Part shown: piece by piece, positions 1 through 12,204 of the stretch
Layout: each line of letters opens with the position of its first letter
Numbering within the stretch: position 1 is the first letter of the stretch
From: Catonia carolina
Lineage: Eukaryota > Arthropoda > Insecta > Hemiptera > Achilidae
Assembly (NCBI GenBank): GCA_035578175.1
Contig: JAQMRL010000003.1
Location: forward strand, 87,088,469 to 87,152,468
Reading direction: 5' to 3'
Length of the DNA stretch: 64,000 nucleotides
Made by a program: the position numbers and the translations under genes
Notes under the pieces: generated by a model
The model's database searches: none
Told to the model about the DNA's origin: nothing
What the model saw: only the letters and a program-made list of their open reading frames with translations

Positions 1-593
1 GGAATTTTGTTCAAGTAGTTTGTCATAAACTGATTAAGTTAATTCAGCACTACATTGGTATTTTGTTATGTGATAACGAAATTTTATTTAAAAAATATTT
101 TATTTTGAATTCCACTCTTCAAAGGAGTCAAATGCAGAAACATTTTTCATTAAATAAATAAATAAATTCTTGCTGCGTTAACCGGATTTTTAATGCTTCT
201 AATGTAATTACTATAAAATCAAGAGCTTCTAATCTTGTAACATAAATAGTCTAGTACGTAACACACACGATAATAAGATAATACTTATATAATCGTTCTT
301 ATAAGTTTCAGATTATGTCCTGAAGGCGTATGTAATATTTTTGAACTTTATTCACGACTAGACATATACTTAAATACGTGCCTAAAGCACAGATAAAATA
401 ATAGAATCTATCCGAGTACATTTTATTCACAGAAGAAGAATGTTAAATATTATTTGATTACACAATAAAATTAAAGTAATTAAATGCGTATGTAACTAAA
501 ATCTTCATAAAAAAGTGTTAAAAACTGAGCTAGTATCCTTCGTTCTTAATGAGTAACGGTGCACGAAAAATATTTTCAAAAATATCAGTTTTT
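1..593. other. AT-rich intergenic DNA, nothing recognised
   Basis: No convincing ORF, tRNA-like promoter box or terminal repeat was seen. The sequence is AT-rich with short simple runs. Confidence 0.5.
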
Positions 594-680
594 ATTTTCC
601 CTATTATGAACATGTATATAAAGAAGGAAAGTGTTGTTTACATGTCGATTTTTGACGTACACCGGAAGTACACGTTTACG

Positions 681-1073
681 TGTTGTGTTTAGATCAACAG
701 CCAAAAGGCTGGTTTCAACCTCTAGAGGTTTTACTAAGTAAAAAAAAGGAGTGAGAAGGTTTACTCTTGCCTTCCTCACTAAGTTGAAAGAGTATGCTTA
801 TCAGCATGCCAGGCCCTCCGAAAAGCGTCTCCTTTCTACTCTGCAAATGACACCTTCATTTCATTCCCCACAGGGTCTGGCTGTTTAGTGAAATTCATTA
901 CTTTCAAAGGAGAGTAACTCTGATTAGTTTCTTTTACACCTCTATCTCTTCTGTCCTTTAATAGTTTAGTCATATAATTGGGTAACCATGTGATTAGAAA
1001 CAACTATTTCTTTTAGCCCTGGAACCAGCAGATCGAATGCAATTAATTTAGCACTCTACCTGCCTGTTATGGG
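681..1073 (-). mobile_element. Element B copy B1 (nested in A1)
   Basis: About 390 bp of the B family in antisense: the TTG-rich tail end is on the left and the ...ctgttatggg head end on the right. A short direct repeat acgttta at 672-678 and 1075-1081 brackets it, consistent with a worn target-site duplication inside family A. Confidence 0.7.
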
Positions 1074-1224
1074 TACGTTTATAGGTACCCTAAACCCAAA
1101 AAAAAATGTTTTTACCGATTGGTCTATGTGTATGTGCGTACGTGTGAACAAAATGTCTCAAGAACGAAATATATTGGACGAAGCTGAAACTTAGAAATTA
1201 AGTCAGGTACTATGAGAGGAACAC

Positions 1225-2117
1225 AACAATAAAAATAGCAGTGGGGGCCGGAAAATTGACAGATGAAATAGCTACAAATAAAGGAGTCAAACAAGGTTGT
1301 CCAATTTCACCTGCTTTATTTAATATATATGTCAACGAGCTTATGTCTATGTGGCAGCATGAAGTAGACAAGGGTATCGCTCTTACCCGCAATACTTTTA
1401 TGAACTATTTATTATTTGCTGACGACACTGTGATTATACAGGAATCCGAGGACAAGCTGCAAATGGCAGTGCATAAGCTCTTCATAATTGGCAAACATTT
1501 TAATATGAAAATTTTTGCAGGCAAATCAAAAATTATGGCTTTCCATGGAAAATGGCCTACAAGGTCTAAAATAGTGATTGGAAGCAAGCGTTTGGAGCAA
1601 GTAGCTAATTTTAAATACTTGGGATGCGATGTTACGTATGATTATGACCATGATGTGCATCAAAAAGTAACTAGGTTCAACATGGTATGTGTTGCAATAA
1701 GTCGATCTCTCAAGAATAGAGCCAGGAAAAACACATTGCTAAAGTTTTATAAAGTAATGGCGATCCCAACTTTGGCTTATGGAAGTGAGGCATGGGTGCT
1801 GACGAGAAAACAGGAATCAAGAATCCAGTCAGCGGAAATGCGATTTCTAAGGCAAGTTAAGGGCTGCACAAGAGAGGATCGCATTCGTAATGAAGTAATA
1901 AGGAATGAATGCGGTGCCCAACCATTGTTGAACACTATAAGGACATACAAAGAAAAGTGGTCAGAGCATGTGTTAAGAATGTCCCAAGATCGCCTTCCAT
2001 TAAATGCATCGATCCATAATCCGACAGGTAAAAGATGTATTGGTAGACCGAGGAAGAGATGGACGCCGGAACAGGCTAACGCACAGCCTAATCCATGAAG
2101 ACGACGACGACGACGAC
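1225..2117 (+). mobile_element. 5'-truncated LINE, reverse transcriptase C-terminal half
   Basis: The open frame (1241-2098, readable slightly upstream) begins inside the RT palm. The motif GVKQGCPISPALFN is followed by the catalytic FADD box (YLLFADDTVII), then the thumb (YGSEAWVLTRKQ, EMRFLRQVKGCTREDRIRNE) and the GRPRKRW tail of RTE/CR1-type ORF2 proteins. It ends at a GAC-type simple tail (2098-2117). The endonuclease and N-terminal RT are missing, as expected from incomplete target-primed reverse transcription. The direct repeat tatgagagga(a)cac at 1211-1224 and 2118-2130 is the target duplication, within family A copy A1. The frame has no internal stop, so this is a relatively young insertion. 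It cannot be autonomous. Confidence 0.88.
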
Positions 2118-2611
2118 TATGAGAGGACACGACACAAACATTTTTACCAAAATTAGTAAACTGGAAGTAGTAGTTTATTCGTGCAATTTTTCGCTTTCTT
2201 GTAATTTCCTCAGGAAAGGCTCCTACGATGTTTGTTTTAAAAATCACCTCATATATTACAAATTTTGTGCTCTACAAGATAGGGTAAGTGGAATTCCTGC
2301 TAAAATTTGTAGTGGGGAGCGGTGCTCTAATAAAAAAAATGTTTTCTTTTTATGTTTAAAGTTACAAAAGGTTAAAAAACCTCCAATTTTTATTTCAAAC
2401 ATTTTTTTCTTCAGAGCCTAGTTTAGCGCCAATTTCCGTATTGTCCGTATTTTTAAATCCTACATAGGTTGGGTTTCATTTAGCGTCATTTTCTCTTGAT
2501 TAAAATTAGGCTGTGGTTTAATTTTATGTTGTTTACTTATGATTTAACATAGTTTATGATTCGTATTTTTACATTGGCGAAAGAAAGTCATATGAGAACT
2601 TTACACCAGAT

Positions 2612-2892
2612 TTTTAGTTTTAAGTATAACGGACGGTGTATGTAAAATTTTCTCTTCAAAGAGGTGAAAATATAATAAAACTCCGACAATTTTAAATATA
2701 AAAATTTTATTTTGCTGAGGTGTAACGTGCTTCTTGAATTAGTCATTTAATGTGTTCACGGTACTGTATATTTCAGTCATTTTTTGACAATCTTAGAAAT
2801 TTATTTATCTGTATTATTTTACATAATGTTGGTCAACTTGATTTAATGCTTTATATTTTTACAAAAATTGCAGCTAATATTTGATTGTTTAG
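2612..2892. other. AT-rich spacer
   Basis: Lies between family A copy A1 and SINE C1. No supported feature. Confidence 0.4.
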
Positions 2893-3147
2893 TTTTTTTT
2901 TATTCCTAATTTGTGTACGTTGCAATCTGTTCAATTCAGAACAATAAGCAACCCCATGACCCAATGAGATGAGGATGATATGTATGACGTGTAAATGAGG
3001 TGTAGTCTTGTACAGACTCAGGCCGACCATTCCTGAGAGAGTATGGTTAATTAAACCTCAACCATCAAAGTACACCGGTAACCACTGTCTAGTATTCAGA
3101 TCCGTATAAAAGTAACTACTTTTACTAGGATTTGAACCAGGAACCTG
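2893..3147 (-). mobile_element. SINE family C copy C1, 5'-truncated
   Basis: tRNA-derived SINE in antisense. The pol III B box (complement of GGTTCAAATCC) is present near 3130, but the A-box end is missing. The T-rich run on the left is the A-rich 3' tail of the element. Confidence 0.75.
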
Positions 3148-3399
3148 GTTGTTTAGTAGTGTGTTTTTCCCCTAGAGTAAAAGGTTTATTTTTCCATCTA
3201 AATTTAACGCTTGTTTAAGAAAATCTGTATTCATCAACTTCCAACCATACAATTACGATTTTTAATTCGTTCTTCAATTTTTTAGAGCAAAATCTATAGA
3301 CGTTTTAGGATTAACGTTTAATGTACGATATTTCTTGAATACTATATTGGATATGAGTTGAAAGAATAAAATTAATATTATTTTTCAGTTTTCACTTTA

Positions 3400-3755
3400 T
3401 TACCTTTTAGACGTAAAAGGATGATAGCAAACCGTCCAAATGGACTTCTGGAGAGGAAATTGTTGGATCTAGAGGTTGGACTACGTAAGGAATACAGAGA
3501 TCTGGGATAAGATAGGAAAGCCGAGCAGCGTGTTGGATGAAATAGAAAAAGACTCTGTCTTTGTATGGACTTATTGGTCGGATGGATGAAGATAGATAGT
3601 CCCTTGTTTGGATCATAATTGAGAGAAGGAAAAGAGTTCGCCCAGCAAAGAATGGATGAGTGGAATAATGAAGGCAATGACCTGTAGAGACCTGCAGAAA
3701 TTTAATTAGCTGGATAGAGAGGCTTGGCGTTTAGGATGTAAAAACCGAAATGTAG
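3400..3755 (+). mobile_element. LINE ORF2 C-terminal remnant
   Basis: With frameshifts, the + strand reads as a LINE C-terminus: a GRMDEDR segment, ERRKRVRPAKN, then GIMKAMTCRDLQ and LDREAWRLGCKNRN. These are the basic GRP-rich and DREAWR signatures at the end of many insect LINE ORF2 proteins. There is no open frame, so it is a fossil. Element B2 starts directly after it. Confidence 0.6.
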
Positions 3756-3756
3756 C

Positions 3757-4137
3757 TGTTGTTGTTGTTGAATAGGTAATCAACCGAAATGCTGGTCTGA
3801 ACTTCTACAGGCTCTACTGTGTAAAACGAGGAGTGATATGGTTTACCATTGTCTTCCTCACTAAGTGTAAAAGTGTGCTTATCAGCATACTTGGACCTCT
3901 AAAAAGCATCTACTTTTCACCCTGCAAATGACACTTCATTCACAACAGCTGTATAATGAAATTCAGAGGAGATAACTCTGACTAGTGTCTTTTACACCTC
4001 AACCTCTTCTGTTCTTAAATGCTTCAGTTATATAATTGGCTGACCGTGTGATAAGAAACAGAACTATTTTTTTGTAGCCCTGGAACTAGACAGATTGAGT
4101 GCAAATAATTTAACACTCCACTTGCCGATTATGGGCA
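3757..4137 (-). mobile_element. Element B copy B2
   Basis: About 380-bp B copy in antisense, with a GTT-repeat (AAC tail) on the left and ...cttgccgattatgggca at the head end. Confidence 0.75.
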
Positions 4138-4787
4138 ATATAATAGGAAAAGTCTCAAAAACTCGGTCTTTAAAGAAAAAATTTTTAATTCGTACAAAAT
4201 GTTCAACTATTGCACATATACCCTATCAATAATAATTTTTAGTTATGAGCAATACGTAAAATTAGTTACATGTAATAAAATTAAACAATGAATGAATATT
4301 TTTATAAAGAACATCATAAAATTAGGTATATAGGCAAAATTTTATTCAAACCTTATCGCCCACGCCCTTAACGACTACTACACTGATATAGTAGTTAATA
4401 AAAAGTAGAACAGAAAGTGGTACACAATGTTGTATTACATTGCGTAACACAATGTCATTCCTCCTCCTCATAAAGCAGGACAAAGCATGTTAAGCTAAGC
4501 AGGTGTATTTAATTACAACATAAAACCCCCAACTACAATCATTCATACTAATATGCCTGTCATAATGTAATAAATTACACCTTCAGATATGTTGTCCAAA
4601 TATTTTAAAATAAATAAACGAAATCAGAAATAAAAAGTATGATTCTTTATTTAATAACTTAAGATAAAATTATTAGTTCCTATTTCCCCGAGCGACCAGG
4701 TGTTCCTTAACACGATGTCGCCATCATAGGGCTTCTTAGCCCTCTCAACCAGGATTCAGGATTCATTAGTTCCTATCTAATGGTTAC
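4138..4787. other. AT-rich spacer with a short coding-like fossil
   Basis: Mostly featureless. At about 4680-4770 the - strand reads like a short protein fragment (ALWWRHRVKEHLVARG), probably debris of an unidentified mobile ORF. Confidence 0.3.
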
Positions 4788-5175
4788 TGCCCAAAACAGA
4801 CAGGTAGAGTATCGAATTTTTTACACTCGATCTGTAAGTTGCAGGGCTACAAAAAATAGTTTTGTTTCTTATCACATGGTCCGCCAATTAAATTACTAGT
4901 GATTTAAGAAAAGAAGAGGCAGAGGTGTAAAAGACACTAATCAGAGTTATCTCCTCTGAAAGTAATGAATTTCATTATACAGCTAGACCCTGAGGTGAAT
5001 TAAGTGATGGTGTCGTTTGCAGAGTGGAAGACATGTGCTTTTCAGAGGGCCCGGCATGCTGATAAGCGTACTTTCCACTCAGTGAGGAAGGCAATGGTAA
5101 ACCACCTCACTCCTCATTTTATTTAGTAAAACCTCTACAGGTTCAAACCAGCCTTTCGGCTAATGACCTAAACAG
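4788..5175 (+). mobile_element. Element B copy B3
   Basis: B copy in sense orientation, from tgcccaaaacagacagg to ...gacctaaacag. Its AAC tail is almost lost. Confidence 0.75.
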
Positions 5176-5404
5176 TTTGATTATTAAAAATTATAATAAA
5201 CGAACAGTCGGATTTTTGCATTTTGATCTCCACACATATTCATATGCGTAGAAAGCATTCGAAACCTAACTCAGGAATGAACATGCACTGACAACAAAAG
5301 CGACAATAAAAATTAACGAAATTTAATAATCTTATAAAAATCAATGCAGGCTAGTCAAATAATAGTAACAAAATAAATTGAAGATGTACAATAAACTTTA
5401 TATT

Positions 5405-6870
5405 ATATACATAATATTAGATACACAGATGATGCAGTAACACTAGCAGATGAATCTCAGATCTTTAAAGGGTGATGAAATGGTTGAATGTAGTTGGTGA
5501 ACCTAATGGTTTATGCAATAACTTAAATAAAACAAGATTTATGGTTGTATCCAAAACTTCGCCCATAAAAGGCAGGTGAAGTGTTAAATTATTTGCACTC
5601 GATTTGCTAGTTTCAGGGCTACAAACAATAGTTCTGTTTCTTATCACTTGGTCAGCCAATTATATGGCTAAACTATTTAAGAACAGAAGAGGTAGAGGTG
5701 TAAAAGACACTAGTCAGAGTTTTTACCTCTGAAAGTAATGACTTTAATTATACACCCAGACCCAGTGGTGAATGAAGTGAAGGTGTCATTTGTAGGGTGC
5801 AGAGTAGATGCTTTTCGGAGGGCCTGGGATGCTGATAAGCATACGCTACTATCGTACTCAGTGAGGAAGGCAACTGTAAACCACCTCACTCCTCGTATTA
5901 CTTAGTAAAACCTCTAGAGATTCAAATTAGCCTTTCAGCTGTTGACCTAAACAACATCCAAAACTAGAAAATATGCGAATTTAAAAATAACATTCATTTT
6001 CAGAGAGTAAAGATAAATACTATGGATATTTGGAAACAATAATGACTGAACATAACGATCAAACACGAAATAGGAATGGTGAAAGCGGTCTTTATAACGA
6101 TAAAACATTTGTATATAACAGGGATTTAAGTATTGAGGTCAAAATAAGATTTGTAAGATGCTATATTTTAACTCTTTTTTTTGTATATGAAATGGAAGCT
6201 TAATCCAGTCAAAACAATTTTTAACTTCGGAATAAATCCAAAAGGTTTTGTATTTCGTACACTCATTTAAGTGTATCAAGAGATGAATATACTAAAAAAA
6301 TCCCCAAAAATCAGAGGTGAACTTAAGTTGTTACAGCTAAAAACAGGTACTTTTTAGTTTTCACAAATTTCTCGATAACCGTAGGTCATACGTTAAAAGT
6401 AGGTATGTATAAATCTTAACGTTCCCGTACAGTAGAGAATTTCATTTCTACATACCCCTAAATGAGGGTACAAAATATCAAAATATGGGAATTATTCCGA
6501 ATTTCAGCCCTTTTTTGAATTAGACTCACTGGACTAGCTTAAACTCTTAAGAAACGAGAAATATTGAGGACTTAAGCCTTCAAATCATGTCTAAAAATCT
6601 TGCACAAAATGCAGAGCTGGAATTGATGAACACGATAAAAATACAAAATTTGGAATATTTCAGACATGTTATATGTGGAGAGAAGTATCATTTGCTGCAG
6701 TTGATTGTACAGGGAAAGTAAAGAGAAGCGTAGTAAAAAGAAGAACATCCTGGTTGAAGAACCTAGGATATTGGTAAAATTACTTCTCTATGGAACAACG
6801 AGTACATAGGGCAGCAGTGTTCAATATAAGAAAATTTCTGTTATAATTGCTAACCTCCGAAAGAAGTTGA
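5405..6870 (+). mobile_element. Decayed LINE (RT to C-terminus), split by B4
   Basis: Protein-level remnants lie in order on the + strand: the RT catalytic box region (YTDDAVTLADESQ, about 5407-5445), then KTRFMVVSK just before B4. After B4 come a YGYLETIMTEHNDQTRE stretch with a degraded thumb, then ELELMNTIKIQNLEYFRHV and YHLLQLIVQGK near 6630-6720, typical of a LINE ORF2 C-terminus. There are several frameshifts and stops. About 6230-6530 is not recognisable and may be another insertion. Confidence 0.6.
5559..5955 (+). mobile_element. Element B copy B4 with 10-bp target duplication
   Basis: Sense B copy of 397 bp flanked by perfect direct repeats atccaaaact (5549-5558 and 5956-5965), inserted into the decayed LINE. 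It carries a small insertion relative to the other copies (gctactatcg near 5845). Confidence 0.85.
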
Positions 6871-7842
6871 CAAACAAAGAAGAGAAAGGTGAGCTAGATT
6901 TTAAGGTTTTTGTTTAAATTATATTTAATATAGTTAGGCAAGAAAATAAATTAAAAACGAGGTGGGAAAGTAATTTTTGAGAAAAACAATTGGAATTTGG
7001 GAAGGACATTGGTACTCATAAAGGACCAAGCGTCAAGGACACTATTATTAAAAATATTTAAAAAAAATTAATTTATCTCCTTCTTAATACACTAGAAAAA
7101 AGTACATTGAAATAATTCAGTTTTATTTCTAAGCCAATAAATAAATTAATATGCTGTTGTGCACTATATGGCCTTTTACTTACACTATAATAATACGTAT
7201 TAAAAATGTTAGTGATTAATTATATGTGTCATCCACACCCGATTCTCTGAGTTTAGAAGGTGGTTTATTAGGTCCAGCTTAAATAGAAAAAATGGAATAA
7301 TGTAAAAAAGAAACCTAAACCGATATTTCGATTCAGGTGAATTGGAACAAATTGTAGGAAATTGATTTATTTTACATATAATTAACTACATTCATTTTAT
7401 TTCATTAATTCACATAATTCTAAAAACACTAATTTAAAAAAAAAGTTACCGGGGAAGATTTACTGAATAAAATTATTTCTCATTACCTACGAATAAAAAA
7501 AAAACAGCAGTCGCAGGACTAACAAACAGAAGTGACTAATTAATTAAGTTAACAAGTAATTAATAAAAAAGATTTTTGTAATTAATTAATTAATGGTAAT
7601 TGTTGATAGGCGAACGTTACATGACGGCAAACCAAATATTTTTCCGTGCAAAAACACTGTCCAGGCGCGCCAAAAGAAATAATCACTTCAAAAATAAAAT
7701 ACTCTATTTTTTAACGGTTGTTTGTAATCAGTATAACAAAATATAAAGTTATTTATAAATATGAAGTAAATAAGGGGGAGCTACTTTGAAAAACACAAAT
7801 AAAACTTTTAGCAAATGTATTTTTGTGAAATATAAAGTCAAG
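6871..7842. other. AT-rich DNA, nothing recognised
   Basis: No ORF, inverted termini or known repeat was seen. Short TTAA/ATTAA runs occur near 7560-7600. Confidence 0.4.
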
Positions 7843-8690
7843 CACCCTGAACCCCCCCCCCCCAAAAAAAAACATGTTTTTAGGTATTGGTCTGTGAATG
7901 GGTGTGAACAAAATATCTTAAGAATGAAATAGCGAACGAGATATAAACTTGGAACTTAAGTTAGGTACCACAAGGATACCCGACACAAACATTTTCATCA
8001 AAATCGGTTAACCGGAAGTAGTAGTTTATTCGTACCATTTTTCACTATTTTTTAATTTTCTCATAAACGGCTCCTACGATTTTGTTTGAAATGGCTTGAT
8101 TTTTTAAACGTTTTATGCTTTACACTACAAGATAGGTTAAGCACCATGTCTGCAGAAGTACATGGGATTGTGCTCTCGTGGTAAAAAAACTGTTTTTTAA
8201 GATTACAACCTTAATATTCATTTTACGGCAAAAGTGTATAATAAAAATTGTAGAAAATTAAAAACCCTTCAACTTCCACATTAAAAATTTGTTCTACGAC
8301 GGTAAGTTTAGCATCAATAAGCAACGTTTTGTATTTTGTTGATTTAAATTGGTAAAATTTGCGGCCTTAGTATGCATTTTACGACAAAAGTTTTTGTGTA
8401 ATTTGTCATAAAAAATTTAAAAATCTACAACTTCTAATTAAAGCACTTTTTCTACAACGCTTAGTTTAGCGTGAATTACTGAATTTCCCTATTCAGCTAT
8501 TTATTTTATAATTTATTTCATAAGTTGATTTGTATCATAAATCAACTTAGCTTGATTTTCATTTTGCGTCATTCACTAATGATTAAAATTAGTTTGTTTT
8601 TCATTTTACACTGTTTACTAATGCTTAAAAATATATGTTATATTTTCAAATATTTTCATTGGAAAGGAAAAGTGAGGGTTTCACACCAGA
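7843..8690 (+). mobile_element. Family A copy A2, 5'-truncated
   Basis: Starts within the internal block (ccctgaacc...aaacatgttttta) and continues to the family end (tttcacaccaga, then T-run). The GT run is eroded to gtgaatgggtgtg. The order of internal motifs matches intact copies. Confidence 0.75.
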
Positions 8691-8847
8691 TTTTTTGAAA
8701 AAGATAGTATAATAATTACTTTGTCCCGACGGCATCTGGAATAGATTTTTTTAAATTAATAATTAAAGTTTTACCAATTTGATAATTTAGATGCTCCTTA
8801 AAGCTTTATTCAACGTTTCCCATAAATAAACATTTTACATGTTTTGA

Positions 8848-8965
8848 GGCCGCATTGGCGTAGTTGGTAACGTGCTCGCCTCTCATCATGCGATCTTGGG
8901 TTCGAATCCCACACAGGCACGGCATTGCCATACGTTACAAAAATCATTTCAACCATCAGAATCCA
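8848..8965 (+). mobile_element. tRNA-derived SINE D1 (head H1)
   Basis: tRNA-like head ggccgcattggcgtagttgg (A box) with B box GGGTTCGAATCCC near 8900, followed by the family body (ggcacggcat...cgttacaaaaatcattt). It does not fold as an intact tRNA beyond the head and belongs to a dispersed family, so it is called a SINE and not a tRNA gene. Confidence 0.8.
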
Positions 8966-10790
8966 TTAGCAATTAATCTCCTTGACAACAGCGAAGATAC
9001 TCACAGACTTAAATGTTTTAAACCATTGGACTTACCTCTACGATTTTGTTAGTCATTTAAATTTTTTTAAATTTTTTTCACTTCAACTCCTAATCATCGT
9101 CATCTCATAATCGGCGTGGTTTATCTCTATCACCGTCATCGTCATCTCCAACTTCAACAACTTTGTGTTTCAGGATGTTGATTCACGATTCATCAAGTTT
9201 GATTTTGTATATATATATATTTTTTTTTTTCTTCACAGTTTGGTCTTTTTCAAACACACTACTGAGTGTGGTTTGTGTTTTAATTCTAAGGACATTACTC
9301 AGATTTTCTTATATTTGCTTAAAGTTATTGTATTTATCAACTGATTGCAAAAAAATACTACACTGTTAAAAAAACATGTTTTGAAACTCAAGAGAAAACA
9401 CCAGTGATTAAGCGTGATAACTAAATGTGAAATTCTTACAGTATACATCGATTTTAGAATATTCAGTGCCCCTCCGTAACTACATTCCATACTTTGTCCA
9501 TACTGGTTTGAATATAATTTTATAAATAAAGTATAATAAATAAATATGATTACAAATTATATTTTTCAAAATAATTGCTTACCGTTCTATAATGATTAGA
9601 AAAATAAATAGCTCATATTTTTTTCTGAATGAGTGAATCATGTTTTAGACAAGACTTTAAATTATGTATGATAATATAATTTTACCGTTATTTTAAAATG
9701 AATGAATAATTATAATAATCGTTTTAAAAATAGCAAAATATAATTTTATAAAGAAAGCAATGAGAGGCAATTCAGATAATGTTTGTATAAATACAAGGAG
9801 AGTGTATGAATCAACGAATTATTGGTTAAGCAAGATATTGTAGTTAAATAAAATTATTATGTTTTTTTTTCTTATGAACCCCAGAGGTTATTCAGATACT
9901 TTGACCATGTTACTTAATTAGTGTTGTAGTAAAATACGAAGGATAATATAATATAGTGTTTATTTTTCTTTCTTTATAGTATATATTTGGGCGGAGTTAG
10001 CAATTTGTTTATTGAAGGCCTACCCTCTGGTCAATATCTCACTGAAGAATAGGCGGTAATACATGGTTACTATATTATATCAATGGTAACTTATGTATAA
10101 AAAAACAAGTTAGTAGTATAGAAAATGACGTGGCAAGTAGTTTAATATATATTAGTTATTATTAATAATAATAGCGATAGTAATAAAATATGGATATGTG
10201 TTTACGGACAAAACAGATTGACCCAAATATCAATATGTCAATGGCATAATAACACTGTGCTTAATAATAATAATAATAATACTAGTAATAAAACCCGGCC
10301 CTCAAACCTGTCACAATGTCGCATCAAGGCTGGTAACTTATATTGCTACAACCTCTTATATCAATAATATTATATGTGTATAACCCCAAAACTCCACCCT
10401 AATAACCTTCAAAAAAAGTTCCAGAATATTCTTGTATTGAACTAGATATCTTGTTGAAGAATTTTTTGGGTGTCAAACAATAATTATATTACTAATACTA
10501 ATTTATTAATTAATTTAACTAAATTATAATTATTTTAACATAATTTTTGCAAAGTGATTATTATAGTTTTTTTTTATTTTTAGCTTCTATGAATAATATT
10601 TACAATTAGTTAAATAATTTAACTATAAGATATATGTTTACACTAGAATACAGATTTGATAGAGATTAAAATAACTGTTCTCTAGTTAGTTTTTTACTTA
10701 TCTTTTATAGTAGTATAAAATGGTATCTGATGGATCTTGACAAGGAGTCAGAAGTCGATGGACTGTGGATCCGGGAAGCGGAGACTTCTG
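8966..10790. other. AT-rich DNA, nothing recognised
   Basis: Contains short AT and AAT runs (9190-9225, 10263-10280). No supported gene. Short ORFs here have no protein-like composition. Confidence 0.4.
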
Positions 10791-10799
10791 TAGGACCAC

Positions 10800-10875
10800 C
10801 GCAGAAAGTAAAAGTAGGTCGGTGGCTCGAGTAATAAGATACTCGACTCCAAAGCTAAATCCCAGATTCGATTCT
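10800..10875 (+). mobile_element. Possible tRNA-derived SINE fragment
   Basis: A tRNA-Leu-like stretch: ggtggctcgagtaataaga (A-box-like), then agattcgattctt (B-box-like) about 45 bases on. Only one copy was seen in the window, so the family is unproven. Confidence 0.35.
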
Positions 10876-11059
10876 TTGGATAAACTCAACAAAAAACAAA
10901 ATTGTTTATTTAAATTACATTAACACCTAAAAAAGTTATTTTAAAAAATATAATTGATTTCTTCTATAAAAAAATGTATATATGTATCTTGTGAATAGTC
11001 CTTGATGTAAAGAAGGTGGAAACATGCAAGATTTTCATAGTTATATTTGTAATTAAAAA

Positions 11060-12026
11060 TCTGGTGTGAAACACTCACACAACTTTCTCTTGCCAATGCA
11101 AATAATTAACAATAAACCTAACATTAGTAATAAAACATTAGAAATAAACATAACCTAATTTTAATCATGAGTGAAAGACGCAAAATGAAAATCAACCTCA
11201 GTTTGGCTTTAAAATACGGAAAATCACTCTTTCTCTCTAAACTAGGCTCTGTAGAGAAAAATGCTGTAAATAAAAGTTGTAGATCTTTTAATTTTCTATA
11301 AATTTAATTATATACACTTTTGTCGTAAAATGCATACTAAGGCCGAAATGTTAAAAAAATTGTTTTTTCTCACGTTTTCGTGAGAAAAAAACTGAAAACC
11401 GCTAAACTAAGCGTTATACAAAAGAATGTTTGAAATAAAAGTTGTAGAATTTTACATTCTCTACAACTTTTATTATATAACGTTTTGCGCTAAAATGCAT
11501 ATTAAAGCCGCAATCTTAAAAAGAAAATGTTTTTACGTAAAAACAGCCTCAAGCAGAATTTCAGCAAACATGGCGCCTACCCTATATTGTAGAGCATAAA
11601 AAATGTAGTAAACCAGTTGATTTTGTAAAAAATCGTTGGACTAGTTTTTGAGAAAATCGCAAAAAAGTGAAAAATTATACGAATAAACTACTACTTCCGG
11701 TTGACCGATTTTGATGAAAATGTTCGTGTCGGGTCCGGTAGTGATATGTAACTTAAGTTTCAAGTTCGTACGATGTTCCGTTCTTGAGATATTCTGTTCA
11801 CACACACACACGCGCGCGCGCGCACGCGCACGCGCACGCGCACGCGCACACGCACACGCACGCGCGCACGCACACACACGCGCACACGCACACACACGCA
11901 CACACGCACACACACACACACACACGCACACGCGCACGCGCACGCGCACGCGCCCACGCGCACACGCACGCACGCACACGCACACACACGCACGCACACG
12001 CGCACGCACACGCACACGCACGCACA

Positions 12027-12073
<47 letters not shown>

Positions 12074-12204
12074 CAATCGCTAAAAACATGTTTTTTGGGT
12101 TCAGGGGGTCTGAAAACGTATAGATCCGGTGAAAACTCGATTTCGAAAAATCGACATGAAAACAATACTTTCCTTCCTATATATTCATATAGGCAAGAGA
12201 AAGT
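11060..12204 (-). mobile_element. Family A (HINE-like) copy A3, full length
   Basis: Antisense copy with both ends: tctggtgtgaaacactcacac on the left and ...ggcaagagaaagt on the right. It contains the family's dinucleotide run, here expanded to about 270 bp. Confidence 0.85.
11799..12071. repeat. (CA/CG)n alternating purine-pyrimidine microsatellite
   Basis: About 270 bp of nearly uninterrupted alternating purine and pyrimidine, with CA, CG and short blends (cacgcg). It sits at the family A position where other copies carry (GT)n. Long ORFs in several frames here are by-products of the repeat. Confidence 0.95.

Larger units (their letters stand above)
594..2611 (+). mobile_element. Family A (HINE-like) copy A1, split by two insertions
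   Basis: A diverged family A copy. Its 5' end is a decayed form of actttctcttgcc followed by the AAGGAAAG block, and its 3' end reads ...tttacaccaga followed by T. It is interrupted by element B (about 681-1073) and by a 5'-truncated LINE (1225-2117). The flanking pieces join to the order seen in intact copies (A7, A9). Confidence 0.75.

Noticed and set aside
8848..8930. Functional tRNA gene
   Set aside because: Good A and B boxes, but the same head recurs with SINE body and tails elsewhere in the window, and it does not continue as a clean tRNA acceptor stem.
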